A program made the position numbers and the translations under genes. A stretch of DNA of 64,000 nucleotides, from assembly GCF_016412875.1 (NCBI RefSeq), contig NZ_JAEKPD010000008.1:62001-126000 (forward strand), given 5' to 3'. Under the pieces are notes generated by a model. The model saw only the letters and a program-made list of their open reading frames with translations. It searched no databases and was not told the DNA's origin. Source of the stretch: Palleronia pontilimi. Its GTDB lineage: Bacteria; Pseudomonadota; Alphaproteobacteria; Rhodobacterales; Rhodobacteraceae. Below, piece after piece: positions 9,336-17,945 of this stretch; position 1 is the first letter of the stretch, and the number at the start of each line of letters is the position of its first letter.

Positions 9336-10108
9336 CCCATATGGCGCGCCTTGCGGCGCGCGGCTTCCAGCCCGGTGGCGACGACATCTCCCAGACCCGC
9401 GGCCTCCATGGCTTCGATCCCCGCAGCCGTCGTCCCGGCATAGGCGATCATCGCGTCGACGGCAGCGCGGGGGGGCGCGTCGGATCCGGACAGGCTGTCG
9501 CCCGCCGCCGCGAAAAGCTGCCGGATAGCGCGGTGGGCGATGGCCTCCGGCACGCCCTGCGCGGTCGCGTAATCGGCCATGGACGCGGCGAACAGGGCGA
9601 CGAAACCGGGCACCGGGCCGGTCATGGCGGTGAAGACGTCCAGCAGATCCTCGGCCCCGACGCGGTCGGTCAGGCCGAGTGCGCCCAGCAGCCGTTCGGC
9701 GGTCGCGATGTCGGCGCCGGTCGCGGACGGGCCGGGGCAGAACGGGGAATAGGCCATGCCGGCAGCCGCCGCGGGGCTGGACATGGCGCGGATCACCCGT
9801 GCGCCGCCGCTTGCGTCCGACAGATGCGCGAGCGAAATGCCCGCCATCACCGACAGGACCAGCCGGTCCGGCAGCGCCGCCCGGAACGTGGCCATCGCGG
9901 CGGGGGGCAGGGCGAGCAGCACGGTGTCGCAGGCCCGCTCGACGCGCACGAGATCGGTGGTGACGGCGACCGCGGGCCAGTCCGCCGCGCCCGCCCAGTC
10001 GCCGCTGCGATTGAGCAGGATCAGATCCCCGGCGGCCACGGCGCCCGAGCGCAACCAGCCCGTCGCGATGGCCGCGCCCAGGTCGCCGGTGCCGATCAGG
10101 CCGATCAC
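9308..10108 (-). CDS. Pyrroline-5-carboxylate reductase-like protein
   Basis: NAD(P)-dependent oxidoreductase resembling ProC, 266 residues. The N-terminal Rossmann fold starts at once with VIGLIGTGDLGAAIATGW. The ProC-like C-terminal helical domain is recognisable in AMTGPVPGFVALFAASMADY and in AYAGTTAAGIEAMEAAG, the place of the conserved GGTT loop. The start is a GTG whose last bases overlap the TGA of the upstream ornithine cyclodeaminase gene (GTGA), so the two are coupled. It is divergent from canonical ProC and may act on a related cyclic imine rather than P5C. The operon context points to ornithine/proline metabolism. Confidence 0.78.
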   Translation of the reverse strand: MIGLIGTGDLGAAIATGWLRSGAVAAGDLILLNRSGDWAGAADWPAVAVTTDLVRVERACDTVLLALPPAAMATFRAALPDRLVLSVMAGISLAHLSDASGGARVIRAMSSPAAAAGMAYSPFCPGPSATGADIATAERLLGALGLTDRVGAEDLLDVFTAMTGPVPGFVALFAASMADYATAQGVPEAIAHRAIRQLFAAAGDSLSGSDAPPRAAVDAMIAYAGTTAAGIEAMEAAGLGDVVATGLEAARRKARHMGQDASGGIE

Positions 10109-11154
10109 GGCGCCGCGCGCAGAAGCATCCCGAACAGGTCGCGCGGCTCGTCCGGATCGGCCAGCAGGTCGAGCTTTTCGTAGAGATCCGTGCCTTCGAG
10201 CCGGTCGCGCACGTAACAAAGCGCGGTGAAATCCTCGATCGCGAAGCCCACGCTGTCGAACAGCGTCACCTGGCCGGGACCCGTGCGCCCGGGTTTCGCG
10301 CCCGTGATGACCTGCCACAGCTCGGTCACGGGGTGATCCGGGTCCAGTTGCTGGATCTCGCCCTCGATCCGGGTCTGCTCGGGGTATTCCACGAAGATGT
10401 CGCTGCGCATCAGGATGTCCCGGTGCAGCTCGGTCTTTCCCGGGCAGTCGCCGCCCACCGCGTTCAGATGCACGCCCGCGCCCACCATGTTGTCGGTCAG
10501 GATCGTGGCGAACTGCTTGTCGGCGGTGCAGGTGGTGACGATCTGCGCGCCCTCCATCGCCTCTTGCGCGGTGTCGCAGGCCACAAGGTTCAGATCCAGC
10601 CCGTCGAGATTGCGCAGCACCTTGTCCGTCGCCGCCCGGTCGATGTCGTAAAGCCGCACCGTATCGATGCCGCAGACGGCCTTCATGGCCAGCGCCTGGA
10701 ACTCGGCCTGCGCGCCGTTGCCGATCATCGCCATGCAGGCCGCGCCTTCGGGGGCCAGATGGCGCGCCGCCAGCGCCGACATCGCCGCCGTGCGCAGGGC
10801 GGTCAGCACCGTCATTTCCGACAGAAGGATCGGATAGCCGGTGCCTACGGACGCCAAAAGACCAAAGGCGGTAACGGTTTGCAGGCCTTCCTTGATGTTC
10901 TTCGGGTGGCCGTTGACGTATTTGAAGCCGTAGAATTCGCCGTCCGAGGTCGGCATCAGCTCGATCACGCCTTCTTCCGAATGGGCCGCCAAGCGCGGGG
11001 TCTTGTCGAAGCTCTCCCAGCGGCGGAAATCGGCCTCCATGGCGTCGGTCAGTTCCAGCAAAAACGTCTCGATCCCAACGTGATGCACCAGCTTCATCAT
11101 GTTGGCGACCGACACGAAGGGCACATAGGCCAGCGGGGACGGGGTCAGGGCCAT
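10105..11154 (-). CDS. ocd: Ornithine cyclodeaminase
   Basis: Converts L-ornithine to L-proline and ammonia with an internally recycled NAD+, 349 residues, cytosolic. The mu-crystallin/OCD family marks are present: the substrate-side segment FYGFKYVNGHPKN, the nucleotide-binding loop MIGNGAQAEFQALA, and HLNAVGGDCPGKTELH, which includes the conserved catalytic aspartate region. The gene begins one base after the arginase stop and overlaps the P5C-reductase-like gene, so it forms the middle of a three-gene operon that turns arginine into proline. Confidence 0.93.
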   Translation of the reverse strand: MALTPSPLAYVPFVSVANMMKLVHHVGIETFLLELTDAMEADFRRWESFDKTPRLAAHSEEGVIELMPTSDGEFYGFKYVNGHPKNIKEGLQTVTAFGLLASVGTGYPILLSEMTVLTALRTAAMSALAARHLAPEGAACMAMIGNGAQAEFQALAMKAVCGIDTVRLYDIDRAATDKVLRNLDGLDLNLVACDTAQEAMEGAQIVTTCTADKQFATILTDNMVGAGVHLNAVGGDCPGKTELHRDILMRSDIFVEYPEQTRIEGEIQQLDPDHPVTELWQVITGAKPGRTGPGQVTLFDSVGFAIEDFTALCYVRDRLEGTDLYEKLDLLADPDEPRDLFGMLLRAAP

Positions 11155-11155
11155 G

Positions 11156-12073
11156 TCAGCCTCCGAAACTCTGGGTGGGCCGGTCGAAGATGCGCCGCCC
11201 CATCAGCGACGCGGTCAGGTCCACCATCAGCGCGGCGGTGCGCCCGCGCTCGTCCAGCGCCGGGTTCAGCTCCACCAGGTCCAGCGACGTGACGACGCCT
11301 GCCTCGCTGAGCATCTCCATCACCAGGTGCGCCTCGCGGAACGTGGCGCCGCCGGGGACGGTGGTGCCCACGGCGGGCGCGATGGCGGGGTCCAGGAAAT
11401 CCACGTCCAGCGACACGTGCAGATCGCCCCCGGCCGATTGCACATGGGCCAGGAACGACCGCAACGGCCGCGCGATCCCGGTCTCGTCGATCTCGCGCAT
11501 GTCGTGGGTGGCGACAGCGGCGCTTTGCAGAGCGTCCTTCTCGGCCGGATCGACCGAGCGCAGTCCGATCATGCAGACCCGGTCGGCGGGCACCGGCACG
11601 GGCGGTGCGGGGAACGCGTCGAAGCCGGGCTGGCCGGTGAAATAGGCCACCGGGCAGCCATGCAGGTTGCCCGATGCGGTGGTCTGGGGCGTGTGGAAGT
11701 CGCTATGGGCGTCCAGCCACAGAACGAAGAGCGGCCGGTCGCGCCGCTCGGCCCGGGCGGCCATGCCCGCGACGCTGCCCATGGCCAGGGCGTGATCGCC
11801 GCCCATGAAGATCGGCATGCCTGTCGCCTCGGCGCCCCAGGTGATGAGCGCCTCGGTCCAGGCGACGACCTGGGGCAGGGCGACCAGATGGTCCGGACCG
11901 CGCACGTCCCGCAAGGGCGCGGGCGTCAGGTTGCCCGCGTCGTGGACGTCGTGTCCAAGCTCGGCCAGGGCGCCCGCCAGGTCGGCCACGCGGTAGGCAT
12001 CGGGCCCCATCAGGCAGCCGCGCCGCGCCTTTCCGCAATCCAGGGGCACGCCCAGAAGGGTTATGTCGGCCAT
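11156..12073 (-). CDS. rocF: Arginase
   Basis: Manganese enzyme splitting L-arginine into ornithine and urea, 305 residues. The three metal-binding signatures are intact: FMGGDHALAMGS, LWLDAHSDFHTP and SLDVDFLDP. The ATG at 12073 is preceded by a good ribosome-binding site (AGGAAAG); the longer in-frame extension runs through a dispersed repeat and is unlikely to be translated. It is the first gene of an operon with ornithine cyclodeaminase and a P5C-reductase-like protein. No Lrp-type regulator, often seen next to such genes, is present on either side. Confidence 0.93.
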   Translation of the reverse strand: MADITLLGVPLDCGKARRGCLMGPDAYRVADLAGALAELGHDVHDAGNLTPAPLRDVRGPDHLVALPQVVAWTEALITWGAEATGMPIFMGGDHALAMGSVAGMAARAERRDRPLFVLWLDAHSDFHTPQTTASGNLHGCPVAYFTGQPGFDAFPAPPVPVPADRVCMIGLRSVDPAEKDALQSAAVATHDMREIDETGIARPLRSFLAHVQSAGGDLHVSLDVDFLDPAIAPAVGTTVPGGATFREAHLVMEMLSEAGVVTSLDLVELNPALDERGRTAALMVDLTASLMGRRIFDRPTQSFGG

Positions 12074-12120
12074 CACGCTTTCCTTTCGTGGGACGGGACG
12101 GCCCGAGGTGCCGTCTTGCC

Positions 12121-12147
12121 CATCTTTGTTCTCAGAAATATCCCGGC
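12121..12147 (-). repeat. Dispersed TATTT/GAACA element, copy 2
   Basis: On the minus strand it reads GCCGGGATATTTCTGAGAAC then AAAGATG, nearly identical to the copy at 50330. It overlaps the end of dsbB, whose last codons (Gly-Tyr-Phe-stop) lie inside the element. Confidence 0.75.
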
Positions 12148-12623
12148 ACGCCATGCGACGCCCGGACCGACCTGACCGCGGCGGCGATCCAGATTGCCGC
12201 AAGGACGAAGGACAGGGCCGCGTTCCAGCTGGCCATCGACAGACCCAGGAAGGCCCAGCTGACCTCGTCGCACATGACGACCTTGTCCAGCACGTCCGTG
12301 GACAGAAGATCCGTCCCCGACAGCCCGCCTAGATCGCTGCCGCCGGAACAGGACGACGGGCCGGGCCACCAGCCGCGCTCGACCCCGGTGTGAAAGACGC
12401 CGATGCCGCCCGTCGTCAGCGCGGCCAGCCCGCCCGCCGCGGCCACGGGCCAGGTCGGGGCGAACCAGGCCAGCAGGCCAAGGCCGATGGCGATCCAGTG
12501 CGGCCAGCGCTGCCACAGGCACATCTTGCACGGTGCGTAGCCCAGCGCCTGGAACAGATAGGCCCCCGCCAGAAGCGCGAACGAACCGAAGGCCGCCGCC
12601 AGCATCAACCGTTTCGCGCTCAT
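12132..12623 (-). CDS. dsbB: Disulfide bond formation protein DsbB
   Basis: Inner-membrane quinone reductase that reoxidises periplasmic DsbA, 163 residues, four predicted helices. The first periplasmic redox pair is Cys32-Lys-Met-Cys35, followed by LWQRWPHW. The second pair is formed by the cysteines in SSCSGG and VVMCDEV. The start ATG overlaps the TGA of the upstream VTT-domain gene (ATGA). The C-terminal PGYF and stop codon come from a dispersed repeat element. A thioredoxin-fold partner at 59165 is far away and belongs to the cytosolic FrnE type. Confidence 0.92.
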   Translation of the reverse strand: MSAKRLMLAAAFGSFALLAGAYLFQALGYAPCKMCLWQRWPHWIAIGLGLLAWFAPTWPVAAAGGLAALTTGGIGVFHTGVERGWWPGPSSCSGGSDLGGLSGTDLLSTDVLDKVVMCDEVSWAFLGLSMASWNAALSFVLAAIWIAAAVRSVRASHGVPGYF

Positions 12624-13198
12624 ACGAATTTCACCAGCGCGAAGCCGCCCAAGAGCAGCACCAGGCAGGCCGAGAAGACCAGGCCCAGCCGCCGCTCGAT
12701 GAAGTCGCGGATGGCGGGGCCGAATTTCCACAGCAACGCGGCCACGATGAAGAAGCGCGCGCCTCGCGCCACGATCGACGCCACCAGGAACACGCCCAGC
12801 GACAGCCCCGTGGCCCCCGACAGGACGGTGATGACCTTGAATGGGAAAGGGGTCAGCCCCGCGATCAGCACCGCCCAGGCGCCCCAGGCATTGTAGGTCT
12901 GGGAAAACTCGTCGAACCGCGCGTCCTTGCCGTAGAATTCCAGCACCGGTCGGCCCACCTGCTCGAAAAGGCCGAAGCCGATCCAGTAGCCTGCCAGCCC
13001 GCCCACGACCGAGGACACTGTGCAGAGCGCCGCGATGACGAAGGCGCGGTTCGGCCGCGCGATGACCATGGGGATCAGCAGCAGGTCCGGCGGGATCGGA
13101 AAGACGCTCGATTCGATGAAGGCGACGATGGCCAGCGCCCACATGGCGTGGGGGTGGGCGGCCAAGGACAGGGTCCAGTCGTAGAGGCGTCTGATCAT
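12620..13198 (-). CDS. YqaA/DedA-type membrane protein with VTT domain
   Basis: Inner-membrane protein of 192 residues related to YqaA and the SNARE-associated/VTT superfamily, whose members are proposed lipid scramblases or small-solute transporters. Visible hallmarks are FIESSVFPIPPDLLLIP near the N-terminus, the re-entrant glycine-rich AGYWIGFGLFEQVG, and GLTPFPFKVITVLSGATG. The ATG at 13198 (MIRRLYDW) is preferred to upstream GTG/ATG codons because it fits the family start. It is transcribed with dsbB through a 4-base overlap. Its exact role is unknown. Confidence 0.85.
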   Translation of the reverse strand: MIRRLYDWTLSLAAHPHAMWALAIVAFIESSVFPIPPDLLLIPMVIARPNRAFVIAALCTVSSVVGGLAGYWIGFGLFEQVGRPVLEFYGKDARFDEFSQTYNAWGAWAVLIAGLTPFPFKVITVLSGATGLSLGVFLVASIVARGARFFIVAALLWKFGPAIRDFIERRLGLVFSACLVLLLGGFALVKFV

Positions 13199-13302
13199 GG
13201 CGCCCATCAACACGCAGCCAGCGGGACGGTCAAGCGGAACCCGCTTGGCCTGTGGCGCGCTATGGCTCAGACTGGTGTGATCCGTCAGGGGGGCTTTCGG
13301 CG

Positions 13303-14163
13303 ATGAAATGGCGCGGGCGGCGCGGAAGCGCGAATATCGAGGACCGTCGCGGACGGCGCGGCGGTGGCGGCGTGGCCCTTGGCGGCGCGGGCGGGCTGGG
13401 CCTGCTGGCGGTGGTGGCCATCGGCTGGTTCCTGGGCATCGACCTGACGCCGCTGCTGCGGGACGGCGCCATCCAGGTCGGCCAGCCCCAGGGCGGCGGC
13501 GAGATCACCGAAGCCGACCAGCAGGCGGCCGAGTTCGTGTCGGTCACGCTGGCCGACACCGAAGAGGTCTGGGACGGCATCTTCCGTGAACAGGTGGGCG
13601 AACTTTACCAGCCCGCCACGCTGGTGCTGTTCAAGGGGGTCACGCAAAGCCCTTGCGGCGGGGCCTCGGGCGCGACCGGCCCGTTCTACTGCCCCGCCGA
13701 CGAGAAGGCGTATCTGGACACCGCGTTCTTCACCACGCTGTCGCAGCGGTTGGGGGCGTCGGGCGATTTCGCGGCGGCTTACGTGGTGGCGCACGAGATC
13801 GCGCATCACGTCCAGAACGAGCTGGGCATCCTGGGTCAGGCCAACCGCATCCGCGCGCAATCCTCGCAGGAGCAGGCCAACGCGATCAGCGTCCGGATTG
13901 AGCTGCAGGCCGACTGCCTGTCGGGCATCTGGGCGCGCGCGGCGCAAGAGCAGTTCGGCTCGCTCGAACGCGGCGATGTCGAGGAAGCGATGAACGCCGC
14001 GGCCAGTATCGGCGACGACACCCTGCAGCGCGGCGCGGGACAGGTGCCGCGGCCCGAAAGCTTCACCCACGGCACGTCCGAGCAGCGCCAGCGCTGGTTT
14101 GCCGCCGGGTTCGACAGCGGCCGGATCGCCGATTGCGACACGTTCAGCGCCGAGCGGCTGTGA
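13303..14163 (+). CDS. YpfJ-family neutral zinc metallopeptidase
   Basis: Putative membrane-anchored zinc peptidase, 286 residues. A basic N-terminus is followed by a glycine-rich stretch and one membrane helix (about residues 28-48). The catalytic HExxH is in VVAHEIAHHVQNELG near residue 164, with the third zinc ligand region likely in IELQADCLSGIWA. The family (DUF2342/YpfJ) is widespread and largely uncharacterised. The start is set by a strong Shine-Dalgarno run (AGGGGGGC) before the ATG at 13303. Confidence 0.88.
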   Translation: MKWRGRRGSANIEDRRGRRGGGGVALGGAGGLGLLAVVAIGWFLGIDLTPLLRDGAIQVGQPQGGGEITEADQQAAEFVSVTLADTEEVWDGIFREQVGELYQPATLVLFKGVTQSPCGGASGATGPFYCPADEKAYLDTAFFTTLSQRLGASGDFAAAYVVAHEIAHHVQNELGILGQANRIRAQSSQEQANAISVRIELQADCLSGIWARAAQEQFGSLERGDVEEAMNAAASIGDDTLQRGAGQVPRPESFTHGTSEQRQRWFAAGFDSGRIADCDTFSAERL

Positions 14164-14173
14164 CGCGCCGGTT

Positions 14174-14635
14174 TCAGGTATTTCTGGAAAGGTGAACCAG
14201 GGGCACCGCGCCTGGGGCGGTGGGCGTGGCGCGCGTGGCGAGCGCGATGATCTCGGCCACGTGGGCGCTGCAGCGCATCCCGTCCAGCGCGTCCGGTGCG
14301 ATCCACGCGGCCTCGAGCGCGTCGTCCGCGGCGCGCGGCGTGCCCGAGACGTAGTCGCAGACCACCCCCGCCAGCAGGTAGTGATGGCGGAGCGCGCCGT
14401 CTTCGCCGCGCCGGATGATGTCGAGATTGGTCAGGTAGCCGCGCGGGGTCGCGATCACGCCGGTTTCTTCGAGCAATTCGCGCGCGGCGGCGGCCAACGC
14501 GGTCTCGCCCGGCTCGACATGGCCGCCGGGAAAGCCCCAAAGCCCCTTGTCGGGCGCCTTCGAGCGGCGCACCAGAAGCGCGCGGCCCGCGTGCAGGACC
14601 ACGGCCATCGCGCCCAGTTTCGGAAAATCGGCCAT
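14174..14635 (-). CDS. NUDIX hydrolase
   Basis: Nucleoside diphosphate-X hydrolase of 153 residues. The Nudix box reads [20 protein letters not shown] followed by ETG, with the expected glycine, glutamate and REL.EE spacing. The substrate cannot be told from sequence. The ATG at 14635 (MADFPKLG) matches usual family starts; a longer version from 14692 is possible. The last codons and stop lie within a dispersed repeat element read in antisense. It converges on the metallopeptidase gene. Confidence 0.87.
   Translation of the reverse strand: MADFPKLGAMAVVLHAGRALLVRRSKAPDKGLWGFPGGHVEPGETALAAAARELLEETGVIATPRGYLTNLDIIRRGEDGALRHHYLLAGVVCDYVSGTPRAADDALEAAWIAPDALDGMRCSAHVAEIIALATRATPTAPGAVPLVHLSRNT
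14175..14198 (+). repeat. Dispersed TATTT element, copy 3 (GGAAAGGTGAA subtype)
   Basis: Reads CAGGTATTTCTGGAAAGGTG then AACC. It matches the subtype at 54046 and 59857. It sits between two convergent genes and contains the stop codon of the NUDIX gene. Confidence 0.7.
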
Positions 14636-14714
14636 GTCGGCTGCCCAACCCAAGTCTTTGCCCCTTTTCTCACAGCGCGAGCTTCGATACACCCCGCTTC
14701 GGTGGCTATCCCGT

Positions 14715-14800
14715 GCCCGTGTGGCGGAATGGTAGACGCAGGGGATTCAAAATCCCCCGCTGGTGACAGCGTGCCGGTTCGAGTCCGGCCACGGGTACCA
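14715..14800 (+). tRNA. tRNA-Leu (anticodon CAA)
   Basis: Class II tRNA of 86 nt ending in an encoded CCA. The acceptor GCCCGTG pairs with CACGGGT (one G-U pair). The anticodon stem GGGGA/TCCCC encloses the loop TTCAAAA, giving anticodon CAA for UUG. A long variable arm follows, then the T arm GCCGG-TTCGAGT-CCGGC. Confidence 0.95.
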
Positions 14801-14856
14801 CCGCCCCGTTTTTGCCCTTGTCCCCGGCCGCGTCGCTGTGGAACACCAAGCGCCAT

Positions 14857-14943
14857 GCGGGCGTGATGGAATGGTAGACATACCAGACTTAAAATCTGTT
14901 GGGGCGTAGCCCCGTGTGGGTTCGAGTCCCACCGCCCGCACCA
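14857..14943 (+). tRNA. tRNA-Leu (anticodon TAA)
   Basis: Class II tRNA of 87 nt with encoded CCA. The acceptor GCGGGCG pairs with CGCCCGC. The anticodon loop CTTAAAA gives TAA for UUA. The long variable arm GGGGCGTAGCCCC is followed by the T arm GTGGG-TTCGAGT-CCCAC. It lies 56 bases after the CAA isoacceptor, probably on one transcript. Confidence 0.95.
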
Positions 14944-14993
14944 GACCATCTGCGCAGTTGCATCGCCCCGGGACGCGTGGCTAAACCGCTGGG

Positions 14994-15728
14994 ATGCTAC
15001 GCGCGCTGGCCCTTATCCTGTCGTTTCTGCTGCCGGTCTGCGGGCAGGCGGGCGAGGTCCGCCTGGCCGTCGCGTCGAACATGCTGCCCGCCGCCCGCGA
15101 CCTGGCCGACGCCTTCGCCGCGGCGACCGGCCATAGCGCAAGCATTGCCCATGGGGCCACGGGGCGGCTTTTCACGCAGATCACCCAAGGCGCGCCGTTC
15201 GACGTCTTCCTGGCCGCCGACCGGGCCCGGCCCGATGCGCTGGAACAGCGCGGTCTGAGCCATGCGCGCCGAACCTATGCGCTGGGGCGGCTGGTCCTGG
15301 TGGGGCGGGACGCCATCCGGGCGGACGGGCTGGCGGCGACGTTGGTCGGGCGGCGGGTGGCCATTGCGGATCCGGCGCTGGCGCCCTACGGCGTCGCGGC
15401 GATGGAGGTGCTGGAGGGCGCGGGCGTCGATCCGGCCGCCATGACCGTGCTCTGGGCCGAAAGCGTCGCGCAGGTGGCCGTCTGGGTGCAGACCGGCAAT
15501 GCCGAATACGGGTTCCTGGCCGCGTCGCTGGTGCCCGGCCTGGAGGCGCGCGGCCCGCTGGTGATCGAGCCGGTGCCGAGCTCGGCCCACGCGCCCATCG
15601 CGCAGGATGCCGTCTGGCTGGCCGGTGCCGCCGACAGCGCCGCCGCGCGGGCGTTCTGGGACTGGTTCGGCGGTGCCGAGGCCGCGCGCATCCTGTCGAA
15701 TCACGGCTACGACGTGCCCGCCCCATGA
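14994..15728 (+). CDS. modA: Molybdate ABC transporter substrate-binding protein ModA
   Basis: Periplasmic molybdate/tungstate-binding protein, 244 residues. A signal peptide is evident (hydrophobic core ALALILSFLLPVCG, cleavage near residue 20). The mature start EVRLAVASNMLPAARDLADA and the segments IAHGATGRLFTQI and FDVFLAADRARP are typical of ModA. It is the first gene of modABC; its TGA overlaps the modB ATG. No modE regulator gene is seen nearby. Confidence 0.93.
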   Translation: MLRALALILSFLLPVCGQAGEVRLAVASNMLPAARDLADAFAAATGHSASIAHGATGRLFTQITQGAPFDVFLAADRARPDALEQRGLSHARRTYALGRLVLVGRDAIRADGLAATLVGRRVAIADPALAPYGVAAMEVLEGAGVDPAAMTVLWAESVAQVAVWVQTGNAEYGFLAASLVPGLEARGPLVIEPVPSSAHAPIAQDAVWLAGAADSAAARAFWDWFGGAEAARILSNHGYDVPAP

Positions 15729-16387
15729 TCTGGGACGCGGTGTGGCTGTCTTTGCGGCTTTCGGCGCTGACGACGCTGATCCTGCTGGCGCTGGGGATGC
15801 CGCTGGCGTGGTGGCTGGCCACGACCCGGTCGCGCCTGCGTCCGCTGGTCGAGGCGGTGACCGCCCTGCCGCTGGTGCTGCCGCCGACGGTCCTGGGCTT
15901 CTACCTGCTGCTGCTGATGAGCCCCGACGCACCGCTGGGCGCTTTCTGGCTGCGCGCCACCGGCGACACGCTGACCTTCAACTTCGCCGGGCTTGTGGTG
16001 GCGTCGTGCCTCTATTCACTGCCCTTCGCCGTCCAGCCGCTGCAGACCGCGTTCGTCGCGGTGGGGCCTGGCATCCTGCAGGCCGCGGCCACGCTGGGCG
16101 CGGCACCCTTCGACGCGTTCCGGTCGGTGGCCCTTCCCATGGCGCGGCGGGGTGTGCTGACGGCGGCGGTGCTGAGCTTCGCGCATACCATGGGCGAATT
16201 CGGGGTGGTCCTGATGGTGGGCGGGAACATCCCCGGGCGCACGCGCGTGATTTCGGTCGAGATCTATTCGGCCGTCGAGACGCTGGATTATCGCACCGCC
16301 CATATCCTGTCGGCGGGATTGCTGGTGTCGTCGCTGCTGGTCCTGCTGGTGGTCTATGGCTGGAACCGGGGGCGCTGGCGTGTCTGA
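15725..16387 (+). CDS. modB: Molybdate ABC transporter permease ModB
   Basis: Inner-membrane channel subunit, 220 residues, with about five helices. The EAA-loop equivalent that docks to ModC is seen in AAATLGAAPFDAFRSVALPM. The segment AHTMGEFGVVLMVGGNIPG is a strong ModB signature. It overlaps modA by four bases and modC by eight. Confidence 0.94.
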   Translation: MIWDAVWLSLRLSALTTLILLALGMPLAWWLATTRSRLRPLVEAVTALPLVLPPTVLGFYLLLLMSPDAPLGAFWLRATGDTLTFNFAGLVVASCLYSLPFAVQPLQTAFVAVGPGILQAAATLGAAPFDAFRSVALPMARRGVLTAAVLSFAHTMGEFGVVLMVGGNIPGRTRVISVEIYSAVETLDYRTAHILSAGLLVSSLLVLLVVYGWNRGRWRV

Positions 16388-17366
16388 GGGGCTGTCATTC
16401 GACCTGGCGCTGGGGCACCCCGGCTTCACGCTCAGCGCATCGGCGGATCTGCCGGGGCAGGGGATCACCGCGCTGGTGGGTCCGTCGGGCTCGGGCAAGA
16501 CGACGCTGCTGCAGGCCATCGCGGGGCTGGAAGCGGCGGCGGGCCACGTCACGCTGAACGGCCGCGCCCTGCACCCGCTGCCGCCGCACAAGCGCGGGGT
16601 CGCGGTGGTGTTCCAGAACGCGCGTCTGTTCGGCCACATGGACGTGGCAGGCAATATCGGCTTCGGGGCGCGGCGGCGCGGCACCGATCCCGCCGCGGTC
16701 GCGCGCATCGTGGCGGCGCTTGACCTGGGGCCGCTGATGGGGCGCTCCGTGTCCCGCCTGTCGGGCGGCGAGACGCGGCGCGTGGCGCTGGCGCGGGCCC
16801 TGGCCGCGTCGCCGGATCTGCTGCTTCTGGACGAGCCGCTGAGCGGGCTGGACGCTGCGCGCCGCGACGAGATCCTGCCCTACCTGTCCCGCGCCATCCG
16901 TGCGGCCGGGTGCCCAGCCCTGTTCGTGACCCATGATCTCGAAGAAAGCCTGCGCCTGGCGGACCGGCACCTGGCGATGGATGGTGGCCGGATCACCGGC
17001 GCCGCGCGCCGCCCGCTGGCGCTGCGCCTGGACGACATCCCGGACGATCACATGGCGCGTCGCCTGGGCGCGCAGGTCTTGCGTCCGTCCCAAGCGATGC
17101 GGGCCGCCGAGCGGTGGTCGCTGGTGATTGATCCGGCAAGCGCCATCGTGATGCGCGCCGAGCGCCTGCACGCGCCCGATGCGCTGATCCTGCCCGCGCG
17201 ACTTGGGAACGCGCAGGGCGCGGGGCGCGCGGTCGAGATTTGCGGGCAGGATGTCGTCTGGCCATCGTCCTTGAGCGATTTCGCGTCCGTCGCGGGTGGT
17301 TTGGAGTGTCAGATCGCGATCCGGCGGCCGTTGTTCCGGCTGGACGGGACCGGCGATGATTCGTGA
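16380..17366 (+). CDS. modC: Molybdate ABC transporter ATP-binding protein ModC
   Basis: ATPase subunit of the molybdate importer, 328 residues. Walker A is GPSGSGKTT, the signature motif is LSGGETRR, Walker B is LLLLDEP and the switch histidine is in FVTHDLEE. The C-terminal 90 residues occupy the place of the molybdate-binding TOBE/Mop domain but are divergent. The GTG start at 16380 lies inside the end of modB; a longer in-frame start at 16356 is less likely. It is the last gene of the operon. Confidence 0.92.
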   Translation: MSEGLSFDLALGHPGFTLSASADLPGQGITALVGPSGSGKTTLLQAIAGLEAAAGHVTLNGRALHPLPPHKRGVAVVFQNARLFGHMDVAGNIGFGARRRGTDPAAVARIVAALDLGPLMGRSVSRLSGGETRRVALARALAASPDLLLLDEPLSGLDAARRDEILPYLSRAIRAAGCPALFVTHDLEESLRLADRHLAMDGGRITGAARRPLALRLDDIPDDHMARRLGAQVLRPSQAMRAAERWSLVIDPASAIVMRAERLHAPDALILPARLGNAQGAGRAVEICGQDVVWPSSLSDFASVAGGLECQIAIRRPLFRLDGTGDDS

Positions 17367-17945
17367 TTCAGCCCCGACGGAAGCGAAATCCAGCCTGTTT
17401 GGCCGCCATTGAGGCCGAATCGTGGACAATCCGGGAACATGATCTTGCCACGATCCGGACGGCGGGAACCGCTGCACAAATGTGTGATCGTTCAGGTTCG
17501 GGAAACAATCGCCGCTGCGGCTTGATCCGCACCTGGGAGTGGGAACTCCGAAATAGTCAAATTTTATTCGCATTTTCCGACATTCCGGCGGAAGTTCGCC
17601 CGCGGGTGTCATGAACAATAACGTGGCGGAAAAAAGGTTAACGGATCCTGAGTGTGGCGATCGCTTGGCGCATGTGCCCCGGTTCATTCAATTTATCCCT
17701 ATGTCCGCCCCGAACTTGGCCGTAAAAGACAGTCGTCGGAAAGCCGACCGGTCGTTTGGGGACGTCCGTTTCTGTTTGCGAAGAGAGTCTGCCAAGGACG
17801 CAAAACACTCACAGCCTAAAGAGAGGTCGCTCGTTCAGAGCGGGTTGTCTCGTGGGTTCCGTGTGCCGGGTTGACGGGGAAATGAAGGCATCAGCTGTTC
17901 GGCACCCTTATCCGGGTTCGGCGACCAGCGGACGAGGGGTAAGAC
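17367..17945 (+). other. 579-base non-coding region before the RTX gene
   Basis: No convincing gene. The stretch is more AT-rich than its surroundings, especially about 17555-17720. Short open frames here look like chance. A purine-rich ribosome-binding site (GAGGGG) precedes the RTX start ATG at 17946. The region probably contains the modABC 3' end and a long 5' leader for the RTX gene. I see no clear terminator, riboswitch or repeated operator. Confidence 0.5.

Noticed and set aside
12074-12202. Longer arginase N-terminus
   Set aside because: The extension passes through a dispersed repeat and lacks homology, while the inner ATG at 12073 has a good ribosome-binding site and starts at the family N-terminus.
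14747-14941. Small minus-strand frame across the two tRNA-Leu genes
   Set aside because: It gives the familiar false peptides (WPDSNRHAV, GLEPTRGY) produced by reading tRNA genes in antisense.
17611-17874. 87-codon frame in the region before the RTX gene
   Set aside because: No family resemblance, no good ribosome-binding site, and composition unlike the coding genes around it.
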